Shown in pieces: positions 18,096-27,143 of a stretch of DNA of 64,000 bases (position 1 is its first letter; the number at the start of each line of letters is the position of its first letter). Source of the stretch: Leucobacter muris (GTDB lineage Bacteria > Actinomycetota > Actinomycetes > Actinomycetales > Microbacteriaceae); contig NZ_CP035037.1 in NCBI RefSeq assembly GCF_004028235.1, forward strand, positions 930,001 to 994,000. The letters are read 5' to 3'. The notes under the pieces are model-generated. The model was not told the origin of the DNA and did not search any database. It worked only from the letters and a program-made list of their open reading frames with translations. Both the position numbers and the translations under genes were made by a program.

Positions 18096-19208
18096 ATGAC
18101 GCCTGCAGCCACGTCCACATTCGCCGCCCGCGCCCGTCGCGCAGCGGCCCCCCTCGTCGCGCTCACCGCGGTCTGCGGTCTCGCGCTGACCGGCTGCTCG
18201 GGGTCGGCCCCCGGCGACGCCCCGGTCGAGACCGATACGGTCACGCTCGTCGTGCACGACTCGTTCCCGAACGAGGAGTTCGCCGAGGCCGCGAGCACCG
18301 CGACCGGGTACGACGTCGAGGTGATCTCGGCCGGCGACGGCGGCGAGCTCACCAACAAGCTCGTGCTCACCGCGGGCGCCCCCATCGCCGACGCGTTCTT
18401 CGGCGTCGACAACATCTTCGCCTCGCGACTCGTCGAGAACGACGTGGCCCTGGCCTACCGCCCCGCCGAGTTCCCCGAGAGCGGGATCCCGTACGCGATC
18501 CTCGAGGGCGAGCAGGCGGATGCCGGGTTCGCGCTCACGCCCGTCGACCACGGCGCCACCTGCATCAACATCGATCCGGCCTGGTTCGCCGAGCAGGGGC
18601 TCGCGGAGCCCGCCACGTACGAGGATCTCGCGAAGCCCGAGTACCAGGGCCTCACCGCGCTGCTCGACCCGACCGCCTCGTCGACGGGCGCCTCCTTCCT
18701 CGTGGGCACCGTCGCGGCGTTCGGCGAGGACGGCTTCGCCGACTACTGGAAGAGCCTCACCGACAACGGCGCGCGCATCGAGCAGGGTTGGAGCGATGCC
18801 TACTACGGCCAGTTCACGCAGGGCTGCGAGGGTGGCACCAAGCCGATCGTCGTCTCCTACGCGTCGTCGCCGGCGTTCACCGTGAACGAAGATGCCACCG
18901 AGAGCAGTACCCGCGCGCTGCTCGACACCTGCACCCGCCAGGTCGAGTACGCCGGTGTGCTGAAGGGCGCCGCCAACGAGGCGGGCGCGAAGGCCGTCGT
19001 CGACTACCTCGTGTCGCACGAGTTCCAGCAGACGATCCCCGACGCCATGTACATGAGCCCCGTCGACGCCTCGGTCGAGATGCCCGAGGCGTGGGCGAAG
19101 TTCGCCCCCGAGCCCGCAGCGGATCAGACCCACGACCTCGCCCCCGACGAGATCGAGCGCGGGCGCGAGGGCTGGCTGAAGACCCTGGGCGATACGATCG
19201 GCCTCTGA
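18096..19208 (+). CDS. thiB: Thiamine ABC transporter substrate-binding lipoprotein
   Basis: 370 aa. The lipoprotein signal peptide ends in LTGC (Cys near residue 34). The mature part is a ThiB/type 2 periplasmic-binding fold: VTLVVHDSFP at the start, DAFFGVDNIF, TPVDHGATCINID, and VVSYASSPAF. The upstream TPP riboswitch strongly supports thiamine or a precursor as ligand. The permease gene starts 1 nt after the stop. ATG 18096 is set by the riboswitch-borne ribosome binding site; longer frames extend into the aptamer and are rejected. Confidence 0.93.
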   Translation: MTPAATSTFAARARRAAAPLVALTAVCGLALTGCSGSAPGDAPVETDTVTLVVHDSFPNEEFAEAASTATGYDVEVISAGDGGELTNKLVLTAGAPIADAFFGVDNIFASRLVENDVALAYRPAEFPESGIPYAILEGEQADAGFALTPVDHGATCINIDPAWFAEQGLAEPATYEDLAKPEYQGLTALLDPTASSTGASFLVGTVAAFGEDGFADYWKSLTDNGARIEQGWSDAYYGQFTQGCEGGTKPIVVSYASSPAFTVNEDATESSTRALLDTCTRQVEYAGVLKGAANEAGAKAVVDYLVSHEFQQTIPDAMYMSPVDASVEMPEAWAKFAPEPAADQTHDLAPDEIERGREGWLKTLGDTIGL

Positions 19209-19209
19209 C

Positions 19210-21021
19210 ATGCCCCCCGTCATCCCGCGCGAGCGGAGCGAGTCGCGGGAGCCCGCGACTCCTCCGTCGGGCGGGACGACGGAGAGCGGGCCGCGCGGGG
19301 CGAAGCGGGTCCGGCGCCCCGCATCCGGCACGGGCGCGTGGGCCGTCGCGGGGTGGACGCTCGCGACGGCGCTGCCGCTCGCCTTCCTCTTCGTCTTCTT
19401 CCTGTGGCCCGTGCTCTCGCTCGTCGCCACCGGCTTCACGGACGACGGCCGGCCCGACTTCGGTGCCGTGCCCGAGGTGTTCGGCGCCCCCCGCACCTGG
19501 CGGGTCATCGGCCAGACCCTGCTGCAGGCGGGGCTCGCCGCGGCGCTCGCCGTCGTGCTCGGGGTGCCCGCGGCCTACGTGCTCTACAAGCTCGAGTTCC
19601 CCGGCCGCACGCTGCTGCACGGGCTCATGACCGTGCCGTTCGTGCTGCCCACCGTGGTGGTGGGCGTCGCCTTCAGCGCACTCTTCGGACCGGCCGGGCC
19701 GCTCGAATGGATGGGCCTCGACCGCACGCTCACGGTGCTGGTGCTCGCCCTCGTGTTCCCGAACGTCGCCGTCGTCGCCCGCACCGTCGGCAGCTTCTGG
19801 GCCCGGCTCGACGACAGCTCCGCGATGGCCGCCCGGGTGATGGGAGCGGGGCGCATCCGCGCCTGGCTCACCGTCACCCTGCCGGCCCTCGCCCCCGCCC
19901 TCGCCTCGGCGGCGGCCCTCGTCTTCCTCTTCTGCTCGACCTCGTTCGGCATCGTGCTGATCCTCGGCGGGCGCGAGTTCTCGAACGTCGAGACCGAGAT
20001 CTACCGCCTCACGGTGCAGTTCCTCGACCTGCGGGGGGCGGCAGTGCTCTCGCTCGCGCAGTTCGTCATCGTGGGCGCGACGCTCGTGGTGTCGGCGCGG
20101 CTGCGGCGGGCGGGCGAGCGGGCCGTGGAGCTGCGCGAGGACGCCCCGCGCGAGAAGCGGCCGGGCCTCGCCGATCTGCCCGCGATCTTCGTCTTCTCGC
20201 TCACCGCGCTGCTGCTGCACGCCGTGCCGCTGCTCACCCTCGTGCTCCGATCGCTGCGCGACGGAGGCGGCGGCTGGACCATCGCCCACTACGCCGTACT
20301 CGTGCGGCCCCCCGCCGAGCTGCCGCTCGACGCCCCGGTCGCGCACGCGATCGGGCTCTCGATCCGCATCGCGGCCGTCGCCGCCGCGATCGCGCTGCTG
20401 CTCGGCATGCTGATCGCGCTCGTGCTCTCGCGCAAGCCGCGCGCGCCCGGTCTGCGGCGCGCCCAGGGCCTGTTCGACGGGCTGGTGATGCTGCCCCTCG
20501 GGGTATCGGCAGTGACCCTCGGCTTCGGCCTGCTCATCACGATGCACCGCCCCCTCGGCCTCGGCTTCGACCTGCGCACCTCGGCCGTGCTGATCCCGGT
20601 CGCGCAGGCCCTCGTCGCGCTGCCGCTCGTGGTGCGCATCCTGCTGCCGGTGCTGCGCGGCATCGACGAGCGGATCCGCTTCGCGGCGGCGACGCTCGGC
20701 GCGACCCCCGTCACGGTGCTCGCCACGATCGATCTGCCGCTGCTCGGCCGCAGCGCGGGGCTCGCGCTCGGCTTCTCGTTCGCCGCTTCGCTCGGCGAGT
20801 TCGGTGCGACCTCGTTCCTCGTGCGCCCGGGCGCGCAGACGCTGCCGGTCGCGGTGGGCGAGCTCATCGGGCACCAGGCGCCCGGCAGCTACGGGGCGGG
20901 GCTCGCGGCCGCCGTGGTGCTCGGCACGCTCACCGCCGTCATCATGCTCGTGGCGGAGCGACTGCGCGTCGACGGCCGCTGGGGCGGCCGCGGCGCCCAG
21001 CGGCAGGGGGAGCTGTTCTGA
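19210..21021 (+). CDS. thiP: Thiamine ABC transporter permease (ThiP-like, two fused domains)
   Basis: 603 aa, with two BPD_transp_1 domains of about six helices each. Their EAA loops are AARVMGAGRIRAWLTVTLPAL (about 215) and AATLGATPVTVLATIDLPLL (about 500), split here for reference as the halves before and after the central hydrophilic linker near 300. The first 45 residues are charged and encoded by a palindromic repeat (GTCGCGGG..CCCGCGAC, 19242-19259); they may not be essential. It is translationally linked to thiB. No thiQ ATPase follows: the next gene is a kinase-like P-loop protein. The importer probably borrows an ATPase encoded elsewhere. Confidence 0.9.
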   Translation: MPPVIPRERSESREPATPPSGGTTESGPRGAKRVRRPASGTGAWAVAGWTLATALPLAFLFVFFLWPVLSLVATGFTDDGRPDFGAVPEVFGAPRTWRVIGQTLLQAGLAAALAVVLGVPAAYVLYKLEFPGRTLLHGLMTVPFVLPTVVVGVAFSALFGPAGPLEWMGLDRTLTVLVLALVFPNVAVVARTVGSFWARLDDSSAMAARVMGAGRIRAWLTVTLPALAPALASAAALVFLFCSTSFGIVLILGGREFSNVETEIYRLTVQFLDLRGAAVLSLAQFVIVGATLVVSARLRRAGERAVELREDAPREKRPGLADLPAIFVFSLTALLLHAVPLLTLVLRSLRDGGGGWTIAHYAVLVRPPAELPLDAPVAHAIGLSIRIAAVAAAIALLLGMLIALVLSRKPRAPGLRRAQGLFDGLVMLPLGVSAVTLGFGLLITMHRPLGLGFDLRTSAVLIPVAQALVALPLVVRILLPVLRGIDERIRFAAATLGATPVTVLATIDLPLLGRSAGLALGFSFAASLGEFGATSFLVRPGAQTLPVAVGELIGHQAPGSYGAGLAAAVVLGTLTAVIMLVAERLRVDGRWGGRGAQRQGELF

Positions 21022-21560
21022 TGGGGGCCGGGCAGAGCCTCCGCGGGTGCTTCGACGTGCTGCTCATCGACGGGCGCTCGGGATCCGGCAAGACGTCGCT
21101 CGCCGCGCGCATCGTTCGCGAGTTCCGCGCGACCGGGGTCGACCCGCAGCTGCTGCGGGTCGAGGATCTCTACCCGGGGTGGGACGGCCTCGCCGAGGGA
21201 TCCCTGGCCGTCGCCGACGTGCTCGATCGCGGGCGCTACCGGCGCTACGACTGGTACGCCGACGCCTTCGCGGAAGCACATCGGATCGAGCCCCGCGCGC
21301 CGCTCGTGATCGAGGGCTGCGGCGCGATCACGATCGACAACCTCGCTGCCGCGCGGCGCTGGGCGTCGCGGGCCGCGGGGGAGGGGGCGCTCGTGCGCAG
21401 CCTCTGGCTCGACTGCCCGGATGAGCTCCGGCGATCCCGAGCCCTGGCCCGCGACGGCGAGAGCTACGCGCCCCACTGGGACCGCTGGGCCGCTCAGGAG
21501 GACGCGCTCTACGCCGCGCACGAGCCGTGGCGCCTCGCCGACGAGGTGCTGCGGGTCTGA
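21021..21560 (+). CDS. P-loop kinase-like protein (uridine kinase fold)
   Basis: 179 aa. Walker A GRSGSGKT (near residues 18-25) follows a hydrophobic strand (VLLIDG). VEDLYPGWDGL and RRYDWYADAF resemble the substrate loop of uridine kinase/phosphoribulokinase-type P-loop proteins, and VIEGCGAIT is the second strand. It has no ABC signature, so it is not ThiQ. The start overlaps the thiP stop by one base. The product may phosphorylate a small molecule, perhaps linked to thiamine metabolism because of its operon; the substrate is not established. Confidence 0.7.
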   Translation: MGAGQSLRGCFDVLLIDGRSGSGKTSLAARIVREFRATGVDPQLLRVEDLYPGWDGLAEGSLAVADVLDRGRYRRYDWYADAFAEAHRIEPRAPLVIEGCGAITIDNLAAARRWASRAAGEGALVRSLWLDCPDELRRSRALARDGESYAPHWDRWAAQEDALYAAHEPWRLADEVLRV

Positions 21561-21620
21561 CGAAGCCCGTTCCGCCTCGCCCCTCCCGTGCAGCTCGCCC
21601 CTCCGCGCGGTTCGTCGCCT

Positions 21621-21682
21621 CGGATCTCTCCCCTGTTTCGGAGGAGACCGGGGAGTCTCATCCGAAACAGGGGAGAGATCCG
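21621..21682 (+). terminator. Long perfect hairpin after the thi operon
   Basis: Perfect 22-bp inverted repeat (21621-21642 with 21661-21682). The 18-nt loop contains a further GAGAC..GTCTC pairing. It lies between the thi operon and the leaderless purN promoter. The most likely role is terminator; an insulating structure is also possible. Confidence 0.7.
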
Positions 21683-21768
21683 AAACTCGGTACGGGCGCC
21701 CGGCGAGGGCGGCGGTCGCGCAGCCTCCGAGCCCGCCCGCTCCGCTCAGCAGCGCCTGCCGCGCCGGG

Positions 21769-21774
21769 TAGACT
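21769..21774 (+). promoter_or_regulatory. -10 box of leaderless purN promoter
   Basis: TAGACT ends six bases before the GTG start of purN at 21781. No ribosome binding site can fit between, so a leaderless transcript is likely. Confidence 0.6.
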
Positions 21775-21780
21775 GGGGGC

Positions 21781-22398
21781 GTGCTGAAACTTGCGGTTCT
21801 GATCTCCGGCGGCGGCAGCAACCTGCAGGCGCTGCTCGACGCGGCGGCGGATCCCGAGTTCCCCGCCCGCATCGTCTGCGTCGGATCCGACACCGACGCC
21901 CCCGGCCTCGCCCACGCCGAGGCCGCCGGCGTGCCCACCTTCGTCGTGCGGCCGCGCGACTACGACGACCGCGAGGAGTGGGGGCAGATGCTCTCCGCCG
22001 CGATCCAGGAGCACGGCGTGGGCACGGGGCCCGAGCCGGGCCTCGTCGTCAGCGCTGGCCTCATGCGCATCCTCCCCGCCGGCTTCGTGCGCGAGTTCTC
22101 GCCGCACCTCATCAACACCCATCCCGCCCTCCTGCCGCTCCACCCCGGAGCCCACGCCGTGCGCGACGCGCTCGCCGCCGGAGCGACCGAGACCGGCGTC
22201 ACCGTGCACGTCATCGACGAGGGCGTCGATACCGGTCCCGTGCTGAGACAGGCCCGCGTCGAGATCCGCGCCGGAGAGACCGAGGAAGAGCTGCACGAGC
22301 GCATCAAGCAGCTCGAGCGCCCCCTGCTCGTGCAGACCGTGCGCGACATCGCTCTCGGGGAGCTCGACCTCGCCGAGGCCGCCCGAGCCGCCCCCTAG
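21781..22398 (+). CDS. purN: Phosphoribosylglycinamide formyltransferase
   Basis: 205 aa, the usual length. It transfers a formyl group from 10-formyl-THF to GAR in purine synthesis. The N-terminal motif [16 protein letters not shown], the catalytic Asn-His-Asp region in [20 protein letters not shown] and [18 protein letters not shown] are all present. GTG start, probably leaderless. purH follows after 105 nt, as in most actinobacteria. Confidence 0.97.
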   Translation: MLKLAVLISGGGSNLQALLDAAADPEFPARIVCVGSDTDAPGLAHAEAAGVPTFVVRPRDYDDREEWGQMLSAAIQEHGVGTGPEPGLVVSAGLMRILPAGFVREFSPHLINTHPALLPLHPGAHAVRDALAAGATETGVTVHVIDEGVDTGPVLRQARVEIRAGETEEELHERIKQLERPLLVQTVRDIALGELDLAEAARAAP

Positions 22399-22503
22399 AC
22401 CGCAGGGCTCGTCGGCTGAGCCCGTCGAAGCCGAGAGCCCGCTCGACCGAACGCCCGCCCTCGACAGCATCGGGGGCGGCACGCCCCGACCCGAAGGAAC
22501 CAC

Positions 22504-24162
22504 ATGGCAGTCCAGAGCCACGATCCCAGCCTCTACGAGCACCGCGACGTCGTACCGGTCACGCGCGCGCTCATCTCCGTGAGCGACAAGACCCGACTGC
22601 TCGACCTCGCCGCGGCGCTCGCCGAGGCCGGCGTCGAGATCGTCTCGACCGGCTCCACCGCGGCGACGATCCGCGAGGCGGGCCACCCCGTCACCGACGT
22701 GTCCGAGGTGACCGGCTTCGCCGAGGCGCTCGACGGCCGCGTGAAGACCCTGCACCCCGCCGTGCACTCGGGCCTGCTCGCCGACCTGCGCCTCGCCGAC
22801 CACCGCGAGCAGCTCGAGCGGCTCGGCTTCGCCCCCTTCGAACTCGTCGTGGTCAACCTCTACCCCTTCGAGCAGACCGTCGCCTCGGGCGAGCCCGCCG
22901 CCGACGTGATCGAGAACGTCGACATCGGCGGCCCCGCCATGGTGCGGGCCACCGCGAAGAACCACGCCAACGCGGCGATCGTCGTCTCGCCCGGCCGGTA
23001 CGACGAGGTCATCGACGCGGTGCGGGCCGGCGGCACCACCCTCGCGCAGCGCCGCTCGCTCGCGACCGAGGCCTTCGTGCACACCGCGCAGTACGACGCG
23101 GCGGTGGCCAACTGGTTCCTCGACCAGGAGGACGGCGAGTGGGGAGACGCCCCCGCAGACGACGCCCCCGCCGAGGAGGGCTCGATCGACAGCATCTTCG
23201 AGACCACCGAGGGCTACGTCGGCTACGAGGTGTTCGGCCTGCGCGAGGCCGTGCTGCGCTACGGCGAGAACAGCCACCAGCGCGCCGCGCTCTTCACGGA
23301 GAACGAGGGCGCCGGCATCGCCCAGGCCACGCAGCTGCACGGCAAGGAGATGTCGTACAACAACTACGTCGACGCCGACGCCGCCCTGCGGGCCGCCTTC
23401 GACCACGAACGCCCCGCCGTCGCGATCATCAAGCACGCGAACCCGTGCGGCGTCGCCGTCGCCCCCGAGGGCGCCGCCGACCCGATCGCCGCCGCGCACG
23501 AGCTCGCGCACGCGTGCGACCCCGTCTCGGCCTTCGGCGGTGTGATCGCGGCCAACCGTCCCGTCACCGCGAAGATGGCCGAGACCGTCTCTGGCATCTT
23601 CACCGAGGTGATCGTCGCACCGTCCTTCGAGCCGGACGCCCTCGCGATCCTCACTCAGAAGAAGAACGTGCGGCTGCTCGTGCTGCCCGCCGATTTCACC
23701 CCCAACCCGGTCGAGCTGCGCCAGGTCTCGGGCGGCTTCCTGCTGCAGGACGCCGACCGCAGCTTCACGCCGGCCGCCGAGTGGCGGCTCGCCACGGGCG
23801 AGCCGGCCGACGCCGACACCCTCGCCGAACTCGAGTTCGCCTGGCGCGCCTGCCGCGCCGTGAAGTCGAACGCGATCCTGCTCGCGCGGGGCGGAGCCTC
23901 GGTCGGCGTGGGCATGGGCCAGGTCAACCGAGTCGACTCCTGCCGCCTCGCGGTCGAGCGGGCGGGAGAGCGGGCGCGCGGGGCGGTCGCCGCCTCGGAC
24001 GCGTTCTTCCCCTTCGCCGACGGGCTGCAGGTGCTCATCGACGCCGGTGCGCGCGCGGTCGTGCAGCCCGGCGGGTCGGTGCGCGATCCCGAGGTCATCG
24101 AGGCGGCGCAGGCCGCGGGCGTGACCATGTACTTCACCGGAGAACGTCACTTCTTCCACTGA
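22504..24162 (+). CDS. purH: Bifunctional AICAR formyltransferase / IMP cyclohydrolase
   Basis: 552 aa, catalysing the last two steps of IMP synthesis. The N-terminal MGS-like IMP cyclohydrolase domain (about 20-215) has [29 protein letters not shown] and VKTLHPAVH. The C-terminal AICAR transformylase domain has the catalytic Lys-His pair in [20 protein letters not shown] and [10 protein letters not shown]. It ends in [12 protein letters not shown], the normal family end. ATG 22504 has GAAGGA upstream. It is co-directional with purN. Confidence 0.97.
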   Translation: MAVQSHDPSLYEHRDVVPVTRALISVSDKTRLLDLAAALAEAGVEIVSTGSTAATIREAGHPVTDVSEVTGFAEALDGRVKTLHPAVHSGLLADLRLADHREQLERLGFAPFELVVVNLYPFEQTVASGEPAADVIENVDIGGPAMVRATAKNHANAAIVVSPGRYDEVIDAVRAGGTTLAQRRSLATEAFVHTAQYDAAVANWFLDQEDGEWGDAPADDAPAEEGSIDSIFETTEGYVGYEVFGLREAVLRYGENSHQRAALFTENEGAGIAQATQLHGKEMSYNNYVDADAALRAAFDHERPAVAIIKHANPCGVAVAPEGAADPIAAAHELAHACDPVSAFGGVIAANRPVTAKMAETVSGIFTEVIVAPSFEPDALAILTQKKNVRLLVLPADFTPNPVELRQVSGGFLLQDADRSFTPAAEWRLATGEPADADTLAELEFAWRACRAVKSNAILLARGGASVGVGMGQVNRVDSCRLAVERAGERARGAVAASDAFFPFADGLQVLIDAGARAVVQPGGSVRDPEVIEAAQAAGVTMYFTGERHFFH

Positions 24163-24262
24163 TCCGGCGCCGGAGCCGGGCCGCGACCAGCGATGATCCC
24201 GATCACCGCCGGTCCACGGCCGGGCTCCGGATCACCCGCCGCCTCACCCAGAAAGAGAGAAC

Positions 24263-24616
24263 ATGGAAATCGTCAAAGGCATCCTGGTCGTGCTGCACCT
24301 CGTCGGCTTCGGCGCGGTGTTCGGCAGCACCCTCGCCCAGCTGCCGGCCGTGAAGCAGGCCCGCGCCCGCATCACCCCGGGCATCCTGCACGGAGCCTCG
24401 CTGCTCTTCGCGACCGGACTGCTGCTGGTCGCGTCGATCTACATGCTCGGGGGCCAGCCGAACAACGCGAAGATCGGCGTGAAGACGCTCGTGCTCATCG
24501 CGATGATCGTGGTCATCCTGCTGAACCGCAAGAAGGAGAGCGTGTCGGGCGGTGTGCTCGGCGCGATCGCCGGGCTGTCGCTGCTGAACGTCGCGCTGGC
24601 GGTGCTCTGGCACTGA
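24263..24616 (+). CDS. Small four-helix membrane protein
   Basis: 117 aa, almost entirely four hydrophobic helices (about 3-23, 42-62, 72-90, 96-115) joined by short basic loops (KQARAR, RKKESV). ATG 24263 is preceded by AGAAAGAGAG. Small membrane proteins of this kind follow purH in many actinobacteria, but I know of no assigned function. It begins 100 nt after purH and may share its transcript. Confidence 0.75.
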   Translation: MEIVKGILVVLHLVGFGAVFGSTLAQLPAVKQARARITPGILHGASLLFATGLLLVASIYMLGGQPNNAKIGVKTLVLIAMIVVILLNRKKESVSGGVLGAIAGLSLLNVALAVLWH

Positions 24617-24629
24617 GCGCCGCACCTCC

Positions 24630-24705
24630 GAGCATCGGCCCGACTCCGTCCCACCGAGAAGCCCGTTATCCGGGGCGTTCGTGAAACGAAGTCGGGCCGA
24701 TGCTC
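24630..24705 (+). terminator. Hairpin after the purH operon
   Basis: Perfect 16-bp arms (24630-24645 and 24690-24705) enclose a 44-nt loop that contains a smaller TTCGT..ACGAA hairpin. Confidence 0.65.
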
Positions 24706-24776
24706 GATAGAGGGCGGTGGTCGGGCGGTGGCGGCGCGGTGCTGCGGACGCGGCACCGTGCGGAACGCAAAACCGT

Positions 24777-24809
<33 letters not shown>

Positions 24810-24868
24810 TGCGCCGCGCACCGTACAGGGCGTCTCCAGGACCGCGTGCGGATCCGACGCTCCGAGGC

Positions 24869-25243
24869 TCAGCCGTCTGCGCGCTGCAGCGTGCCGATCT
24901 CGCCGCCGTCCTCGTCGAGCAGGGTGAGCGTGTCACCCGAGAGCTCCGCCGATCGGGCGAGACCGAGCCACGTGTCGACGCCCTCGCAGTACATGAGCGT
25001 CGAGTGCATGTTGCCGAGGTCGATCGAGTCTCCGTCTTCGCTCCATCGCCCGCCGACGTTGTTGCAGCCGTCGTTGCCCGAGTAGCTGCCGTCCTGCTCG
25101 AAGACGAGCGACGGCTCGCCGCGGGTGTCGGGGGCGCCCCAGGCGCCGACCACGGAGGCGTCGCCCGAGGAGCAGGCGCTGAACGCGAGCAGACCGGTGA
25201 GCGCGGCGGCTGAGAGCGCGAGAACGCGAAGCGAACGGTTCAT
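24869..25243 (-). CDS. META-domain (HslJ-like) lipoprotein
   Basis: 124 aa. The lipoprotein signal peptide ends in FSAC (Cys near residue 24). The mature part resembles a META/HslJ domain: VVGAWGAP, then FEQDGSYSGNDGCNNVGGRWSEDG, read here as the blocks FEQDGSYSGNDGCNNVGG and RWSEDG, then GDTLTLLDEDGGEIGTLQR. The role of these domains is poorly defined; in E. coli HslJ is linked to novobiocin resistance. ATG 25243 has TATGGT six bases upstream, so it is probably leaderless. Confidence 0.8.
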   Translation of the reverse strand: MNRSLRVLALSAAALTGLLAFSACSSGDASVVGAWGAPDTRGEPSLVFEQDGSYSGNDGCNNVGGRWSEDGDSIDLGNMHSTLMYCEGVDTWLGLARSAELSGDTLTLLDEDGGEIGTLQRADG

Positions 25244-25404
25244 GCTCTCACCATACGGCAGAAGCGCGCTTTCGGCGCGGCGGCCGCTGCTGCTCGCCGC
25301 CGATCCTCAGCGAGCGCTCCGGCGTCGGGATCCCGGGCGTCCCCTCCGGAGTGTTCCGCCCGGACGCACCGCTCGGCGCTCCGCCCCTGCGCCGCAGCAC
25401 GAAC

Positions 25405-25450
25405 AGAGGAGAGCGTATGCCCCGCGATGGCGCGGCATACACTCTCCTCT
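25405..25450 (-). terminator. Hairpin after the aldehyde dehydrogenase gene
   Basis: Arms of 21 nt (25405-25425 and 25430-25450) pair with two mismatches around a 4-nt loop, directly downstream of the dehydrogenase stop on the minus strand. Confidence 0.7.
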
Positions 25451-25471
25451 CTCAACCGTTCTGGGGCGGTG

Positions 25472-26995
25472 TCAGCGCCAGCGGTTGCCCCAGGCGTGGG
25501 ATTCGCCTGCGGGCGCGATGGCCTGGGGGACGCCGAGCGGGTTGTCGTCGCGGAGCGCGGCGGGCAGGAACGCGGCGGGTGCGTTCTGGTAGGCGACTGG
25601 GCGCAGGAAGCGGGTGATCGCGGCGGTGCCGACCGAGGTGCTCGAGTCGTTGGAGGTGGCGGGCCAGGGGCCGCCGTGCTGCTGGGCGGGTGTGACGGCG
25701 ACGCCGGTGGACCAGCCGTTGAAGAGTACGCGGCCGACTTGCCGGCTGAGCGCGTCGACGAGGGCGCGCAGTTCGGCGGCGTTCGCGGTTTCCCCGGTCG
25801 CTTCGGTCGTGCTGAGGTGGAGGGTGCCGGTGAGGTTGCCCTCGTAGAACTCGGGCATGAGGGCTGCGAGGTCGGTGCCTTCGGGGGTCTCGACCAGGAT
25901 CGAGAGCGGGCCGAAGGCTTCGTCGACGAGGGCTTCCTTGGCGCGGCGGAAGTCGTCGAGCGCGACGGCCACGACGGTGGGGGTGGCCCAGCCCTGTCCG
26001 GCGTCGTCGAAGCGGATGCCGCCTGGCACGATGGGGTGCACGCCGGGGGAGCCGAGGATCGCGTTGCGGCGCTCTTCGAAGCTGCGGGCGATGCGCGGGT
26101 CGAGCAGGCGGTGCTCGGCGAGGAAGTCGCCCGCGGCGGCCTCGATGGCGGCGGGGAGGGCGGATGCTGCGGGCACGAACACGAAGCCGGGCTTGGTGCA
26201 GAGCTGCCCTGCCGATCCCGAGACGCTGGTGAGGAAGCCCTGGGCGATCTCTTCGGCGCGCTCGGCGACGGCGTCGACGGTGATGAACACGGGGTTGACG
26301 CTGCCGAGCTCGCCGTAGAAGGGGATGGGCGCGGGGCGTGAGGCGGCGATGTCGGCGAGCAGGCGGCCCACCCCGATGGAGCCGGTGAAGGCGCCGGCCT
26401 TGACGCGGGAGTCTTTGAGGACTGCGACGCCGGCTTCGCGGCCGTGGATGAGGTGGAACACGCCCTGCGGCATGCCGGCGGCCTCGAGTGCTTCGCGGGC
26501 GACCTCGGCGGTCGCGTCGGAGAGGTCGGGGTGGCCTGAGTGGGCCTTCACGATGAGGGGGCAGCCGGCCGCGAGGATCGAGGCGGAGTCGCCGCCGAGC
26601 ACGGAGAACGCGAAGGGGAAGTTCGAGGCGGAGAAGTTGATGACGGGGCCGAGGGGGATGTGGGTGCGGCGCACGTCGGGTCGTACGCCGAGTGCGAAGT
26701 CGGGGTCTGCGGGGTCGATGCGGGCGTCGAGGTAGCCGCCGTCGACGAGGGTGTCGGCGAACAGGCGCAGCTGCACGGCCGTGCGCACGACCTCGCCGCT
26801 AAGGCGGGCCTCGGTGAGGCCGGTCTCGCGCATCGCGATCTCGACGAGGCGTGTCTTCGCGCTCTCGAGGGCGTCGGCGACCGCGACGATGGCGCGGGCG
26901 CGGTCGACGGGTGCGGTTGCGGCGAACGCGGGCGCGGCCGCGGCGGCTGCGGACACGGCGGCTTCGAGATCGGGGGAGAGCACTTCACTGGTCAT
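25472..26995 (-). CDS. Aldehyde dehydrogenase, alpha-ketoglutarate-semialdehyde type
   Basis: 507 aa. NAD(P)-dependent aldehyde dehydrogenase. GPVINFSASNFPFAFSVLGGD matches the substrate-channel strand; the Rossmann motif is AFTGSIGVGRLL. The catalytic Glu lies in FYGELGSVNPVF and the catalytic Cys in GQLCTKPG. The GELGSVNPVF and AGQLCTKPG patterns match 2,5-dioxopentanoate (alpha-ketoglutarate semialdehyde) dehydrogenases more than betaine or GABA aldehyde enzymes. It would feed 2-oxoglutarate into the TCA cycle. A CACAAT box six bases before ATG 26995 suggests a leaderless mRNA. Substrate assignment is moderate. Confidence 0.85.
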   Translation of the reverse strand: MTSEVLSPDLEAAVSAAAAAAPAFAATAPVDRARAIVAVADALESAKTRLVEIAMRETGLTEARLSGEVVRTAVQLRLFADTLVDGGYLDARIDPADPDFALGVRPDVRRTHIPLGPVINFSASNFPFAFSVLGGDSASILAAGCPLIVKAHSGHPDLSDATAEVAREALEAAGMPQGVFHLIHGREAGVAVLKDSRVKAGAFTGSIGVGRLLADIAASRPAPIPFYGELGSVNPVFITVDAVAERAEEIAQGFLTSVSGSAGQLCTKPGFVFVPAASALPAAIEAAAGDFLAEHRLLDPRIARSFEERRNAILGSPGVHPIVPGGIRFDDAGQGWATPTVVAVALDDFRRAKEALVDEAFGPLSILVETPEGTDLAALMPEFYEGNLTGTLHLSTTEATGETANAAELRALVDALSRQVGRVLFNGWSTGVAVTPAQQHGGPWPATSNDSSTSVGTAAITRFLRPVAYQNAPAAFLPAALRDDNPLGVPQAIAPAGESHAWGNRWR

Positions 26996-27143
26996 GGGGA
27001 GATTGTGCCACGCGCGCGCGATGCGCGGGTCGGCGGGTCTGCACAGTATCGGGGTCGACAGCCGTGCGCGAGTCCCATCTGGGAAGGGGAGCGGGCGGGC
27101 GAGGATCGAGGCCGACCCCCGGGCCCGTCTCGCGACAGCGCCC

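Noticed and set aside
21021..21560. ThiQ ATPase
   Set aside because: It has a Walker A but no LSGGQ signature and is too short; kinase-like loops fit better.
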